Below are positions 22,692-32,923 of a stretch of 64,000 bases of DNA, in pieces. Where the stretch lies: NCBI GenBank assembly GCA_039707465.1, contig CM077643.1:319367919-319431918 (forward strand), written 5' to 3'. Each line of letters starts with the position of its first letter. The stretch's first letter is position 1. Source of the stretch: Rhabdophis nuchalis. Taxonomy: Eukaryota > Chordata > Lepidosauria > Squamata > Natricidae. A model generated the notes under the pieces. The model ran no database searches and was not told the origin of the DNA. It worked only from the letters and a program-made list of their open reading frames with translations. Made by a program: the position numbers and the translations under genes.

Positions 22692-23045
22692 GTAATCCTT
22701 GATTTACCGCTATGTCTGTTCACATAAATAAAAGTTACAATGGCCTAGAAAAAGCTTTACAAATTATATTCAACCTCCCAGTCATGCGATGGCAATTCAG
22801 GTGCTTGACAACTGGTTCACATTTATGACCAGTTGCAGTATCATGGTGGTGACCAGAACAGCAAAACCATCCATTGGGGGAGATGGATTTGCTTAACAAC
22901 CATGTGATTTGCACAATGACTATATGATCAGCTTTAAACCGCATACAAATGGCTGTGAAATTTGGTACAATCATGTGGTGACTTATGACTGTTTTGATTT
23001 ATGACTAAAATTCCCACTTTGTGATTCTAAGACAAGGACTGCTTG
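22689..23045. mobile_element. TA-flanked MITE (pogo/Tigger-like)
   Basis: Starts CAGGTAATCCTTGATTTAC after TA and ends GACAAGGACTGCTTG before TA. Internal sentences such as TGCTTGACAACTGGTTCA and TTATGACCAGTTGCAGT match the copies at 17421 and 32199. There is no open frame of note. Confidence 0.8.
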
Positions 23046-23816
23046 TATTTAACTTTTATATTATGGCAAGAGGTTTCAGAAATTGGATATGGCTATGTTT
23101 TGATAGATTTCTCAAATAGCCTGATCATTATTAGCTTACTTCCTTTTTTCCAGGATGTTTTATGTGAATTTTTAATGCACATTCACTCCTTTATGAAATA
23201 AATGCAGTCCAGTTTCCATGTCTATAGGTTCTCCTACCACTTTACCAGCTTGGTACAAATGTGCCTTCCACTTTTTTTTCTTTCTGAGTTTTTAATTTTC
23301 ATCAGATAAAGTGTCCTAGAGAACTTTAAAAACTGCATTTCTTTTGTAAGCCTCCAGTTGACTTATTAAATGTATTATCAATGAGTATTTTTGAAGCTTG
23401 TTTGGCTGCTTTTGCTTTTAAGAATAGACACTGGAAGGCCAAAGGCCAAGCAAGCTATTATGTTGAGCACAGTGGCTGTGTAAATATGTTTCTAAAATAG
23501 GGTGCATTAAATAGTTACAGCTGCAGCAAAGCTTACATTCTTTTTGATGTATACAAATCTCTTTGGATTGCATTTCAGGGTTTTCATTATGGGCCCTTCA
23601 AGGAGCTGTTTGGCTTCAGTGGATCTCAGCTTCAGCTTCTTATACATTCTTTAAGTGCCCTACACCATTCTTCTACTATGCAGATGGTTAAAGAACCACT
23701 TTGTAGTGCCCATTATTTGAGGAGAGCTCTCCTTCAAAATAACAAAGAGCATGTTTTTTCTAATTAAGGGCCATATTACTTGGCTCTATAATAGAATGTT
23801 CAAAGAGAGCCAATTG
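23046..23816. other. Unique DNA, no gene seen
   Basis: Nothing recognisable. Confidence 0.45.
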
Positions 23817-23966
23817 GTCTAGCACATAGGTGTAAACATCACCGCGTCACGTTGTCATTATGTGACATTTTGTGACATTTTCCCCATTAGTGGAGCTGGG
23901 GTGGGCGTGGCCTGCGCATGATGCATTCGGCCCGCAGGCTGCCAGTTTGACACCCCTGGTCAAGCA
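23817..23966. mobile_element. Small hAT MITE
   Basis: Element 23825-23958 has the decayed left tip CATAGGTGTAAAC and the intact right tip CCAGTTTGACACCCCTG. Flanking 8-mers GTCTAGCA and GTCAAGCA match at 7 of 8. Same family as 15186 and 22555. Confidence 0.83.
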
Positions 23967-23967
23967 G

Positions 23968-24192
23968 TTATGGTACCAAGATAGAAATCCTAAGATTATG
24001 AATTCTGGTCCCAGGTTAAGCATGAAAGCCAGTTGGGTGACTTTGGACCAATCACTCTCTTTCAATCCAACCTACCACAGAGGGTAGTTGCTGTGGGGAA
24101 AATAGGAGGAAGATGCATTTAATGTGTTTGCTGCCTTGAGTTATTTTTAAATATAATAAAGGTAGGATAAAAATTATAAATAAATAAAATAT
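23968..24192 (+). mobile_element. SINE 3' half with MIR-like core
   Basis: Contains AGCCAGTTGGGTGACTTTGG followed by CCAATCACTCTCT, CCACAGAGGGTAGTTGCTGTG and a tail GCCTTGAGTTATTT ... ATAAATAAATAAAA. These are features of a tRNA-derived SINE with an L2/CR1-like 3' end. The head is degraded. A related copy is at 40945-41165. Confidence 0.6.
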
Positions 24193-24240
24193 GGCTTACA
24201 TACATGCTACTAGTTGTCAGGTCACACCTAACTGGGACAG

Positions 24241-24527
24241 ATTGCTTTCAGTAGTGAGTTCCTAACTGGTTTACTACTGGTTTGCTGTGATTTTGTGCGC
24301 ACGCTGCTCCCTTCACTCGCATGCATGCCCGCCGCACACTGCTCTGCATGCACACTTTACTGAAAACTGTTCTGTGCATGCGCAGAAATATGCCAGTGAT
24401 GAGAGAAGAGACCAGGGAACTGATTTAGGGGAGTGGCAGGTCTGGGTCACTGCTCGTTCCAGCGACCCAGAATGGAAAACCACTACTGGTTCAGCTGAAA
24501 TGGTAGGAACCCACCTCTGATTGCTTT
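24241..24527. mobile_element. hAT MITE, 271 bp, perfect TSD
   Basis: Ends CAGTAGTGAGTTCCTAACTGG (from 24249) and TGGTAGGAACCCACCTCTG (to 24519) are imperfect inverted repeats. The duplication ATTGCTTT is perfect (24241-24248, 24520-24527). The interior is CG-containing and has ACTGCTC/CATGCGC motifs with no coding frame. Confidence 0.88.
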
Positions 24528-26715
24528 CTGTCATGGCAGATCAGTGCAATACGGCTTTTCCGGGGTAAACACATTGGCCTTTTAGCCATGTTGATTCCAA
24601 GTCCCATTAGTTCCACCAAGCAAGGAAATGGTGGAAGAAATATCCAGTTCCAAGAGAGGAGAAAGGCACTGGAAATAAAATGGAGGCTGGAGGCTGATTG
24701 GAAAGGAAGGTTCCCTTTATTGATGAAGCAGAACCACCAACCACATGTGATTCTAGGACAGTTGACAAAATGGTTCAATGAGTGGATGGATCTTTATAGG
24801 TTTCCGTGACTTTGAAGTTTGAATTGTTCTGGGGGTTGTGCAGCGAAGAGGCTTGTATCTTTTGCTAAATGGTGGTGGGTTAATCCTATTATGTCCTAAA
24901 TCAAAACCTAAAGGGTCATGTCCAGTTCTCATAATTTGGATGGAGGGGAATATAAATGTTAATCTTATTTCTAGAGGCAAAGTTTTTGTTTGTTTGTTTT
25001 GTGAATAGGCTGGCCCAATTTTTCTTAATGGGCACAAAATATCTGCTGGGACTATTAAGAAAGACTGAGTCTGCTTTCTGTCTTTAAGAGCCTGTTTCTC
25101 CATTTCTTTCTCAGGGGACATATTCTACCCTGCCCTTTTAATATCCTCCAAAATATTTCATTCTTTAGGGAGGGAGGGGCTTCCCACAGAAAGCTTTAAG
25201 CATTAACATGGCACTTCCTTTGGTGTTGCATAGATATACTGTACTCTCTACCAGGCAAGATATAATTTTGACTTAAATATGAGATCATCTCCATTTCTTA
25301 TATTTTCCCCCCTGTCCTATCCATTTCTGTCTATGAATATATTTTAAAGTATAGCATATGTACCTTAGTATATGTATCCCAGTAAATACATTTTCTGTAA
25401 TTGCATTTCAAAATTTAATGGAATGCAAAGAAGGATGTTGGTGCTTTAGTTCACATGCAGATTTGTAAAGTGGGAATTAAGAAGATTTGCACAAAAGTGA
25501 GAATCAAACATGTTTTTTTTCTTATCCCTAGATGTTATATTGGCAGAGTGATCTTATTATCTGATCCCAAACATTTATTTGACAGCGTAATGTTTCAATT
25601 TTCAGTTCATAAGTTCTTATGCTTGTTATATATTAATGAATTTTAACACAGTGCAGAATGATATATGTGCAATTGAATCCTCACATCCAGATATATTAAG
25701 GGACATCAATTTGTCTCCAGATTATATGGCCATAAAACATGATTTCCAACTCTGCATATAGTATTCTCCCCAATTCAGCATTTTCAGCAGCCAGAAAAGG
25801 ATATAGGATATAGCAATTAAAATGAAACATCAGTAATGATGGGGGGGGAAAACCTTTATATTGTTCCTAAATTATTTGGTCTTCTTCAGCAGTAATCCAA
25901 AATCTATTCCAAGATTTTTCAACAATTTAAGCTGCATTCCTACATTCTTATCTGGGAGTAGGCCTATTGAACCTAATGATTCTCAGTAGCTTATAGAATT
26001 GCACGGCGAAGGCTTTTTGAAGGTTTTTGCTTTGTACAGGACAAAATACATTAGCATCTGAGCACTGTTTGCTTTTAATCTCTCCACTGAATTGCTGCAA
26101 TGACAAGGCCAGAAATTGCTATCTTGTTTGAAACCCAAAACTGAAATTGACAAGAATGATCACTGCTTCTATGGCTTCCTTTTCTTATCAGTATTTTCTC
26201 AACTAGGCTCTGGGGGAAATCCTTGACGAGAATAAAAAAAGGAAAGAAAACACATTTTTTTTAATGTGTAGTGCAGAAAATCCCTACTGAATATTTTAGT
26301 TTATTCAGCATGTGGAGTTTGGTGGCATATGTAGAGAAAGAATAAACAATAAAAGTAGCACTTTGTGTTCAACTACATTTTGAGTGCCTTAGAATGGAAT
26401 CGCTTTTGTTTGGTCAAAATAAAACATTTTTACTTCACCTTTTTAAAAAGCTTGTTTTTAAAGGGGGAAATATGTTTTACAGCTAGATAACGAGACAATG
26501 TGCCAAGGTTATCATTTCTTGAAGGAGATTAAGAAGCCAAAATATAGTACATTTTGCACTGCTGATATTTGAGGCACCTTTCTAATAACAAATCAAGTTG
26601 ACTGATTTCGCCCCAATACACAAATCCACTACCTTTAAAAAGCAATTTAAGAAAATCCTACCCATGCTTTTCTTGTAAACACTAATATTACCTACTACTT
26701 CTGTTCCAGCAAACA
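24528..26715. other. Unique DNA with conserved-looking stretches
   Basis: No transposon ends were found in about 2.2 kb. Segments 26010-26200 and 26350-26620 have balanced composition, no simple repeats and no open frames, so they are candidates for conserved non-coding sequence. This is an impression, not a measured result. Confidence 0.3.
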
Positions 26716-27102
26716 GTCTATCTCAGGGGTGTCAAACTCAAGGTCCATGGGCCAGATTCGGCCCACGATTTGATTGGATCTGGCCTGCGGGGCCATCCTG
26801 GAAAATGTAAGGGGCTGGCCTGTATCTCTTTGGCCTGGTCTACCCGTGTTGCTTCAGACCAATCTATCCAATGCGAAGAGGAAACTCAGGACAATGTGGC
26901 TTCATCCAGGTCTACCCAATGTAAAATGGAAACATGCCAGCAGTTTGGTGAGTGACTTCAAGCTGGGCACACCCACCCAGATGGCCATGCCCAGTGAGTG
27001 GCGTCAAGCTGGCCCACCCAGTCATCCAGGCCCACCCTTGAGGTCAACCACAGCTCTGTTGCGGTCCTCAATGAAATTGAGTTTGACATCCCTGGTCTAT
27101 AT
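26716..27102. mobile_element. hAT MITE, 371 bp
   Basis: The left end CAGGGGTGTCAAACTCAAG (26724) and the right end TTGAGTTTGACATCCCTG (to 27094) are inverted repeats. Flanking 8-mers GTCTATCT and GTCTATAT match at 7 of 8. The interior is GC-richer (GGGCCAGATTCGGCCC) and contains overlapping non-transposase frames. Confidence 0.9.
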
Positions 27103-27597
27103 TCAACAGACCTACAAATCACATCTTCAAAATAAACACCACACAGTCAGTAAAAGTACTGCAAGGATCAAGCAATAAGATTTCAAACTCCAATGAAAGG
27201 GATAAGCTTTTGAACAATTTCTGAACTTTCTGCTGCTTGGATCAGTGGGAGAATTATTTTAGTGGGCATGTGCTACCACAAATCATGCATTATCAGACTT
27301 TATTTACCTGGAACCTTTCAGCTGTTTTGAGGTCTATAGCTCTAAAATTAACAGCCAGAATTAGCATGAATCACTCTTTAGCATTACTTGATGTGAAGTA
27401 TGAGATATAAACCGTTGCATTCTATTTTGATAGCTGCCTTTCTACTCAATTTAGGATGGCCAGTTCTGTCAAACCTGCTTGCTCTTGATGCACATTTATG
27501 TCTAAATGCATCAGTGCATCCAGGTCAGATACAGGCTAAGATAAACTACATCAACACCTGCCATTTCCACATGCTTGAGAAAGGCTGAGCTTCTATT
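27103..27597. other. Unique DNA, no gene seen
   Basis: Nothing recognisable. Confidence 0.4.
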
Positions 27598-27650
27598 TTT
27601 ATTTTCTATTTTATTAAATTTATACCCCGCCCTTCCCCAAAAGGACCCAA
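27598..27650 (-). mobile_element. L2 LINE 3' tip
   Basis: A short antisense match to the L2 tail and terminal hairpin (ATTAAATTTATACCCCGCCC). The copy is reduced to about 50 bases. Confidence 0.6.
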
Positions 27651-28282
27651 TTATTATTCTGCAATAATTCTGTTGCAATATGAAGAAGGAAAAACACGAA
27701 TACTGTGCAAAATGCATCATGATAAAGCTGAGCTTGAACTTCAGGACTGAATAAACCTTTTTGGTGATGCGGTTAATGGATCAGCTACAAACTACATATT
27801 TCATCAAAATATGGTAATCAAGATTAGTCTCAACAGGTAACCTCAAATATCTTTTCACCATCTGCTGAAGACAGAACATACAAGTCCAAATTACGTATGA
27901 ATTTTCTTCTGCTGACTTCGTTAGCTATCTGCTCAAAAGGCAGAGCAGACGAGAGAGAAAAAGGTAAATGTTGCTTTTTTCACAATCCTACTTCAAGAAC
28001 CTCTTATATTTACTAATCCTGAACTCAGGATTTTATTAGTATGATATTTTCTTAGTATGAAATAATGCAACCTTTAATTTGTTATTAAAAAAACAAACCC
28101 CAAGGATTGGATGGAAATTTGGAATTGTGGTTCCTAAGTCTAGATTAACTTAGATATTTTTTTTGTGGTCCCTAAGTCAATCTATATTCAGTCTTTTATG
28201 TTTCCTCAAAACAGTAACCTGTACTCTGTTTGATCACCGGTGAACAGTTCTGGTAAAAATTAAGGCAAGTAAAATATTATCT
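27651..28282. other. Unique DNA, no gene seen
   Basis: AT-rich sequence without recognised repeat ends. Confidence 0.4.
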
Positions 28283-28581
28283 GTATACAACAGGGGTGTC
28301 ACCTGGTGGCCCATGGGCCGGATGCATCCAGTTCTGACCTTCTGGCAGACAGTATTCCGATGTAAATGGTGGTCATCCAAAGCAAACATGCATTTGCCAC
28401 ATGTAATAGCACTAATCAGCATCATGTGGCCAAAGCTGTAATGGAAGAGGCAAAATGGCGCTTCTACTCCCACTGTGGGGAGCCTGAGAAGCTAGAAGAA
28501 CTAGAGCTGCAGTGTACTAGTCTGAAGAGCATTCACTGGCTAGGACAATCGTTGCAGTGTAGTGTTCATGCATGAGTACAA
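28283..28581. mobile_element. Possible hAT MITE with decayed right end
   Basis: The left end CAGGGGTGTCACC starts at 28291. A decayed right end (GTGTTCATGCATG) near 28573 is bordered by GAGTACAA, which agrees at 6 of 8 with GTATACAA at 28283-28290. The right boundary is uncertain. Confidence 0.45.
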
Positions 28582-28930
28582 AGAAATAATAAAAGTCATG
28601 AAAACAATTTTAAAAATGACCATGTGAAGTCCTTTTCAGCAGAAGTAGGAGAAAACAGAATGACTAATAGAAACTGACTTTTTTCCTGCTTTAATTCAAC
28701 CCTTACATTTTAACCTACATATTCTATGGTTTTAGGACCTTCAACGCAGCCCTATTTTCTAACTAAAGAGCATGCAAAATGTATTTTTAAGAACAGGTCG
28801 TGTACTCTGCCAGATGAGTGTTAAACTCAAACAGATTAACAATCCAGGTATAACACTTTTTCAAAAGAGCACTAAATCTGTGCTTATAAGTGCCCTACAT
28901 ATGTAGAGTTTAGAAAGTACCAGTTAAGCA

Positions 28931-29282
28931 GACTAGTACAGCGATGGCGAACCTTTTTAGGCTCACGTGCCATAAGGGGGGGGGGGAGCGCAGGGGGGTT
29001 GTGCACCAGCGTGCCACACCCATAATGCAATGTGCTCACCCCAGTGCGCATGTGCACATGACAGGCACCCCCTCGCATTTTTTACATGCTTTTTTCGCCC
29101 TCCAGAGGCTTTATAGGAGCCTGGGGAGGGCGAAAAATGGCTTTAAAAATGTCTGAATCAGCTGGCCAGCGTGTGCATGCATGCTGGCCAGCTGACAGGG
29201 CAACGCCTCGCATGCCCTGCCAATTGGCTTCGTGTGCCACCTGTGGCACGCGTGCCATAGGTTCGCCATCACTGGTCTAGCA
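28931..29282. mobile_element. hAT MITE, ~336 bp
   Basis: Ends CAGCGATGGCGAACC (28939) and GGTTCGCCATCACTG (to 29274). Flanking 8-mers GACTAGTA and GTCTAGCA agree at 6 of 8. The G-run near 28976-28986 and the paired GTGCC/GGCAC blocks match the copies at 13236 and 18360. Confidence 0.88.
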
Positions 29283-29454
29283 TCTGGTCTCTCCTGCAGA
29301 TTAAGTCAAAATAGCCATAGAGGGCAAAGTTCAAGGACCAGTGGGGAGAGAGAGCATCCCCTCAGCAGCCTAAAATGTCCAATGGAAGCGGGGCAGATTA
29401 TAAGACCCCGTTGCAAGTGGCATAAATGGTGAAGTATGTCAGACTGTATTAATA

Positions 29455-30480
29455 ATAAATTATGAGGATAAAAGAAGGAAAACATTACTTTAAAAGGACA
29501 GCGAAGAATGACTTTAATCTGCCTCAGATAGGGCCTGAGAGTACAACAATAAACAAACAACAGATTATAGTTACCAAGGAAAATAGGTGGGCATGGAATG
29601 TTTTAATACATCAGAAAAAATACCATTGGAAAAATATCATAAGGAGTAAGATTACTGAAGCTAGTATATCAACATGGCTTACTGACTTACTGGAGAGGCC
29701 AAATTGACCTACAAGAAAAACCAAATGAGGAAGAGAATGGAGGCATGGGAAGATAAAGCATTAGATTGCCAGTACATTAAAAAAATAGCAGTGAAAACAG
29801 ATAATAAGACCTGGTGATAGCTAAGAGTAGAAAACAAAAGAGCCAGAAGGGTTAATTCTGGCTGCATAAGACCAAGCCTTAAGACCAAATGCATACAAAG
29901 CCAGACTTGAATAAGAGACAGCAAATGTTGCCTATGCAAATAAGCTGAAGAAACAGTGGACCACTTGGTTAGCTGTGGCAAGATCACCCAGAATGATTAC
30001 AAGCAACAGCATACAAAGTAGCAACAACGGTGCATTGGAAGATCTGCAAGAAATATCATTTGCCTGCAAGCAAGAACTGGTGGGACCATAAAATAGAGAC
30101 ATCATAGAAAATGAAAAAGCTAAATTGCTCTGGGACTTCAGAATTCAAACAGACAGGCATCTGCCACATAACACCCCAGATTTAACAATTGTCAGTAAGA
30201 AAGACAAAAAGGTCTGGATAGTATATGTGGCAGTACCTGCAGACAGCAAAATAGAAGAGAAAGAACTGGAGAAGATCACAAAATACAAAGACCTACGATA
30301 AAAATAGAACAACTGTGGCAGAAGCAAGGAAAGGTAATCCCAATAGTAATAGACAGCTTGAGCGCAATCCCAAAACAACTGGACCACCACTTGAATACCA
30401 TAGGCATTGACAAATTTACCACCAGTCAATTGCAAAAGGTGGCTTTACTTGAAACAGCTTACATCCTATCACAATATCTG
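29455..30480 (+). pseudogene. R4-like LINE C-terminal remnant (CCHC plus RLE)
   Basis: The + strand translates in pieces to the C-terminal part of a site-type LINE. A zinc-finger-like CCLC...DHLVSC (29925-29978) has cysteine pair, histidine and cysteine in CCHC spacing. It is followed by LLWDFRIQTDRHLPH (about 30123-30167), then PDLTIVSKKDKKVWIVY and VAVPADSKIEEKELEKITKY to about 30297. A PD followed about 15 residues later by a D is the core of a restriction-like endonuclease; here that later position appears to be Y. Stops occur in the finger and elsewhere. R4/Dong-clade elements are known in lizards; the assignment is from motifs only. Confidence 0.7.
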
Positions 30481-30510
30481 TAACACCATCAAACATCCAG
30501 ATTTGCCTAT

Positions 30511-30655
30511 CCCAGGTCCTTGTTATTCTGTTGAAAGTGACCTTAGAAGTCTTCTAGTCCAACCCCTGCTCAAGCTGTCCAAACTCTTTTTAAAAACTTA
30601 TAGCGATAGAGCATCCATTCTGACAGCAAGCTGTTCAATAACTGCCAGTAGCTTA
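30511..30655 (-). mobile_element. CR1 LINE 3' end fragment
   Basis: Antisense CR1 tail: TTATTCTG, then TCTTCTAGTCCAACCCCTGC, then decayed GCTTGCTGTCAG-type sequence. It abuts the R4-like fragment, and a 178-codon + frame spanning both is chimeric. Confidence 0.75.
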
Positions 30656-31737
30656 CAACAATTAAAAAATGGCAATAAAATTAATACCACAAAAAAAAAT
30701 GTTAAGTGTGATGAAGTGAGGGTTCTCACTCTCCTTAACCAAGGATATCAAGGCCTGGGTAAAGATCTTGGTAGGGAGGAAACCGCATTCCAGAAGGCAA
30801 GAAGATGTGAAAGAGAAAAATGGTCACCAGGACATATTCTGACTAGAAGCAAAGGAAGGAGAGGCCCATTCAGGGATGTCCTCATGCGATATAAAAAAGC
30901 CAAGATACTGTATGATCAAAGCTTTGCTCATGAATTATCTTGACTTCTAAGCTCCCCTTGGGATTGCCGCTGGCCCATGCCTGATAGATAAAGTGTCAAA
31001 GAATTATACAAAGGATTGTATTTGCAGTGGATGTTAGACATTCTGTTTCCAAAGGACTACGAATTGACATGAATGTGACATCTTGTTTGAAACACATGAC
31101 ATGAAATCTCTAAGCATTCACCTCCCCTATCCCAAATTGGCAAAAACCTGTGTTTTAAAAGAAATTATAGTAAAGGCGAGAACACACAGTAAAAGTGCGC
31201 TTTTCATATAGCAAAATTTAAAATTAAAGAGATCAGCATTGTATCTGTTTAAGAATTAAAGTGAGATAGTTTATATGAAAAAAGCCCTATTCTTGAGCAA
31301 TTAGCAGCTACACAAATTAGAAGACGAATGCAAGTTTTTCAGTGTTAGGAGACAGTGCAGACAGAAACAATTATGACATTTTCCACAGTAAAAAATCCTG
31401 TCACACCAGAATACTGCCTTACTGACACAGACAATAAAGTGGATTAGATGTTTTTGCTGAGCCATATATCCTACTGGTGATGTGGAACAAAGTGATAAAA
31501 AAGCTTAGCACAAGGGATGCTTAAGATGAATAAATGGAGCAAGGATAAGTGGAGGAAAACCCACCAGTTTTCTCATCTCTTGCTCAAGCTAAATCTCCTG
31601 CTTTTCTAGATGCCTCTCTAGTGCTTCATTGAAGAAATATCTTCATTACTTGAATTGTTTTTTCATGGAAAAATTAAGAGAAAACAGGATCAACAATAAC
31701 ACAATCAATACAGTACATGAGATACTTTCTAGAGTAA
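30656..31737. other. Unique DNA, no gene seen
   Basis: About 1.1 kb without recognisable repeats. The frame ending at 30943 has no domain. Confidence 0.4.
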
Positions 31738-32090
31738 TATAAGCTATAAAGGTAAAGGCACCCTTCGCGCATATGTGCTAGTTGTCCCTGACTCTAAGTG
31801 GTGGTGCTCATCTCTGTTTCAAAACACTGTCAGAAGTCATCTCCATGGTCATGTGGCCAGCATGACTAAATGCTGTAGGCACACGGAATGCTGTTACTTT
31901 CCCACCAAAGGTGGTTCCTATTTTTCTACTTCCATTTTTTACATGCTTTCAAACTGCTAGGTTGGCAGAAGCTGGGACAAGTAACGGGAGCTCACTCCAT
32001 TACGTGGCACTAGAGATTCAAACCGCTGAACTACCGAACTATCAATCAGCAAGCTCAGCATTTTAGCCACTGAGCCTTAGTATAAGCTAT
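31738..32090 (-). mobile_element. Sauria-type SINE next to a 40-bp tandem duplication
   Basis: The antisense SINE runs from AAAGGTAAAGGCACCC (31748) to the antisense head GCCACTGAGCC (about 32076). The flank TATAAGCTATA occurs at 31738-31748 and again at 32081-32090, consistent with a target duplication of about 10 bp. The right flank then lies inside a 40-bp tandem repeat. Confidence 0.83.
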
Positions 32091-32154
32091 AGTGCCCATC
32101 TAAAGAAGCAAGTCCCTTAGTATAAGCTATAGTGCCCATCTAAAGAAGCAATTC
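32075..32154. repeat. 40-bp tandem duplication
   Basis: Two adjacent 40-bp units (32075-32114, 32115-32154) beginning CCTTAGTATAAGC differ at about one base. The unit contains the SINE's right target-duplication copy. Confidence 0.9.
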
Positions 32155-32198
32155 TGGATAACTTTGGCATAGAAAGTGAAGTTTAAAGTTTGCAGTTA

Positions 32199-32580
32199 CA
32201 GATAGTCCTTAACTTGCAACACTTCATTTAGTGACTGCTCAAAGTTACAATGTCACTGAAAAAAGTGACCTATAACAAATTTTCACACTTATGACGGTTG
32301 CAGCATCCATATGGTCACATGATTTACATTGAGATGCTTGACAACTGGTTCATATTTATGACAGTTGCAGTGTTCTGGGGTCATGTGACCACCTTTTGTA
32401 ACCTTCTGACAAGCAAAGCTGGTGGAGAAACCAGATTCATTTAATAACCATGTTACTAATTTAACAACTGCAGGGATGCACTTAACAAACGTGGCAATGA
32501 AAGTCATAAAATGGGGCAAACTCACTTAACAAGTTCCTCACTTAATAACAGAATTTTTTGGCTCAGTGGTGGTCATATAA
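32199..32580. mobile_element. TA-flanked MITE (pogo/Tigger-like)
   Basis: Begins CAGATAGTCCTTAACTTGC after TA. The body carries GATGCTTGACAACTGGTTCA and GTCATGTGACCACCTTTTG. The right end is decayed (CAGTGGTGGTCATATAA), so its limit is approximate. Same family as 17421 and 22689. Confidence 0.78.
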
Positions 32581-32923
32581 CTTTATTCACTCAAACAACT
32601 GAAATATCAGACAAAGGTAGTATCAAAGATGGTTGGAATTTGAGAAGGGTTGCAGGAGTTGAAACCAACCGATTCCTTACCAGTGCAAATTTAAGTGTAA
32701 GATTTTCATCCAGATTTGAAAGCATAGTTACTACTAATCTTTATGTTACTTATCAATTTGAAATAAGATAAGAGCGAACATGGCAGGTGCAAAAGTTTGA
32801 AGTTGTACTAGTCAGTTCTTTGTCATTCCTACTTGGGTAGAAGTAACAGTTCAGAAATATTCTTAGGGCTCCTTGTACAGATATTTTTCTCAGCTTCTTG
32901 TCTCTTAGGGATTCATGGACACA

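Noticed and set aside
30407..30943. 178-codon + strand frame
   Set aside because: It joins the end of the R4-like remnant to an antisense CR1 tail and then unique DNA. No domain.
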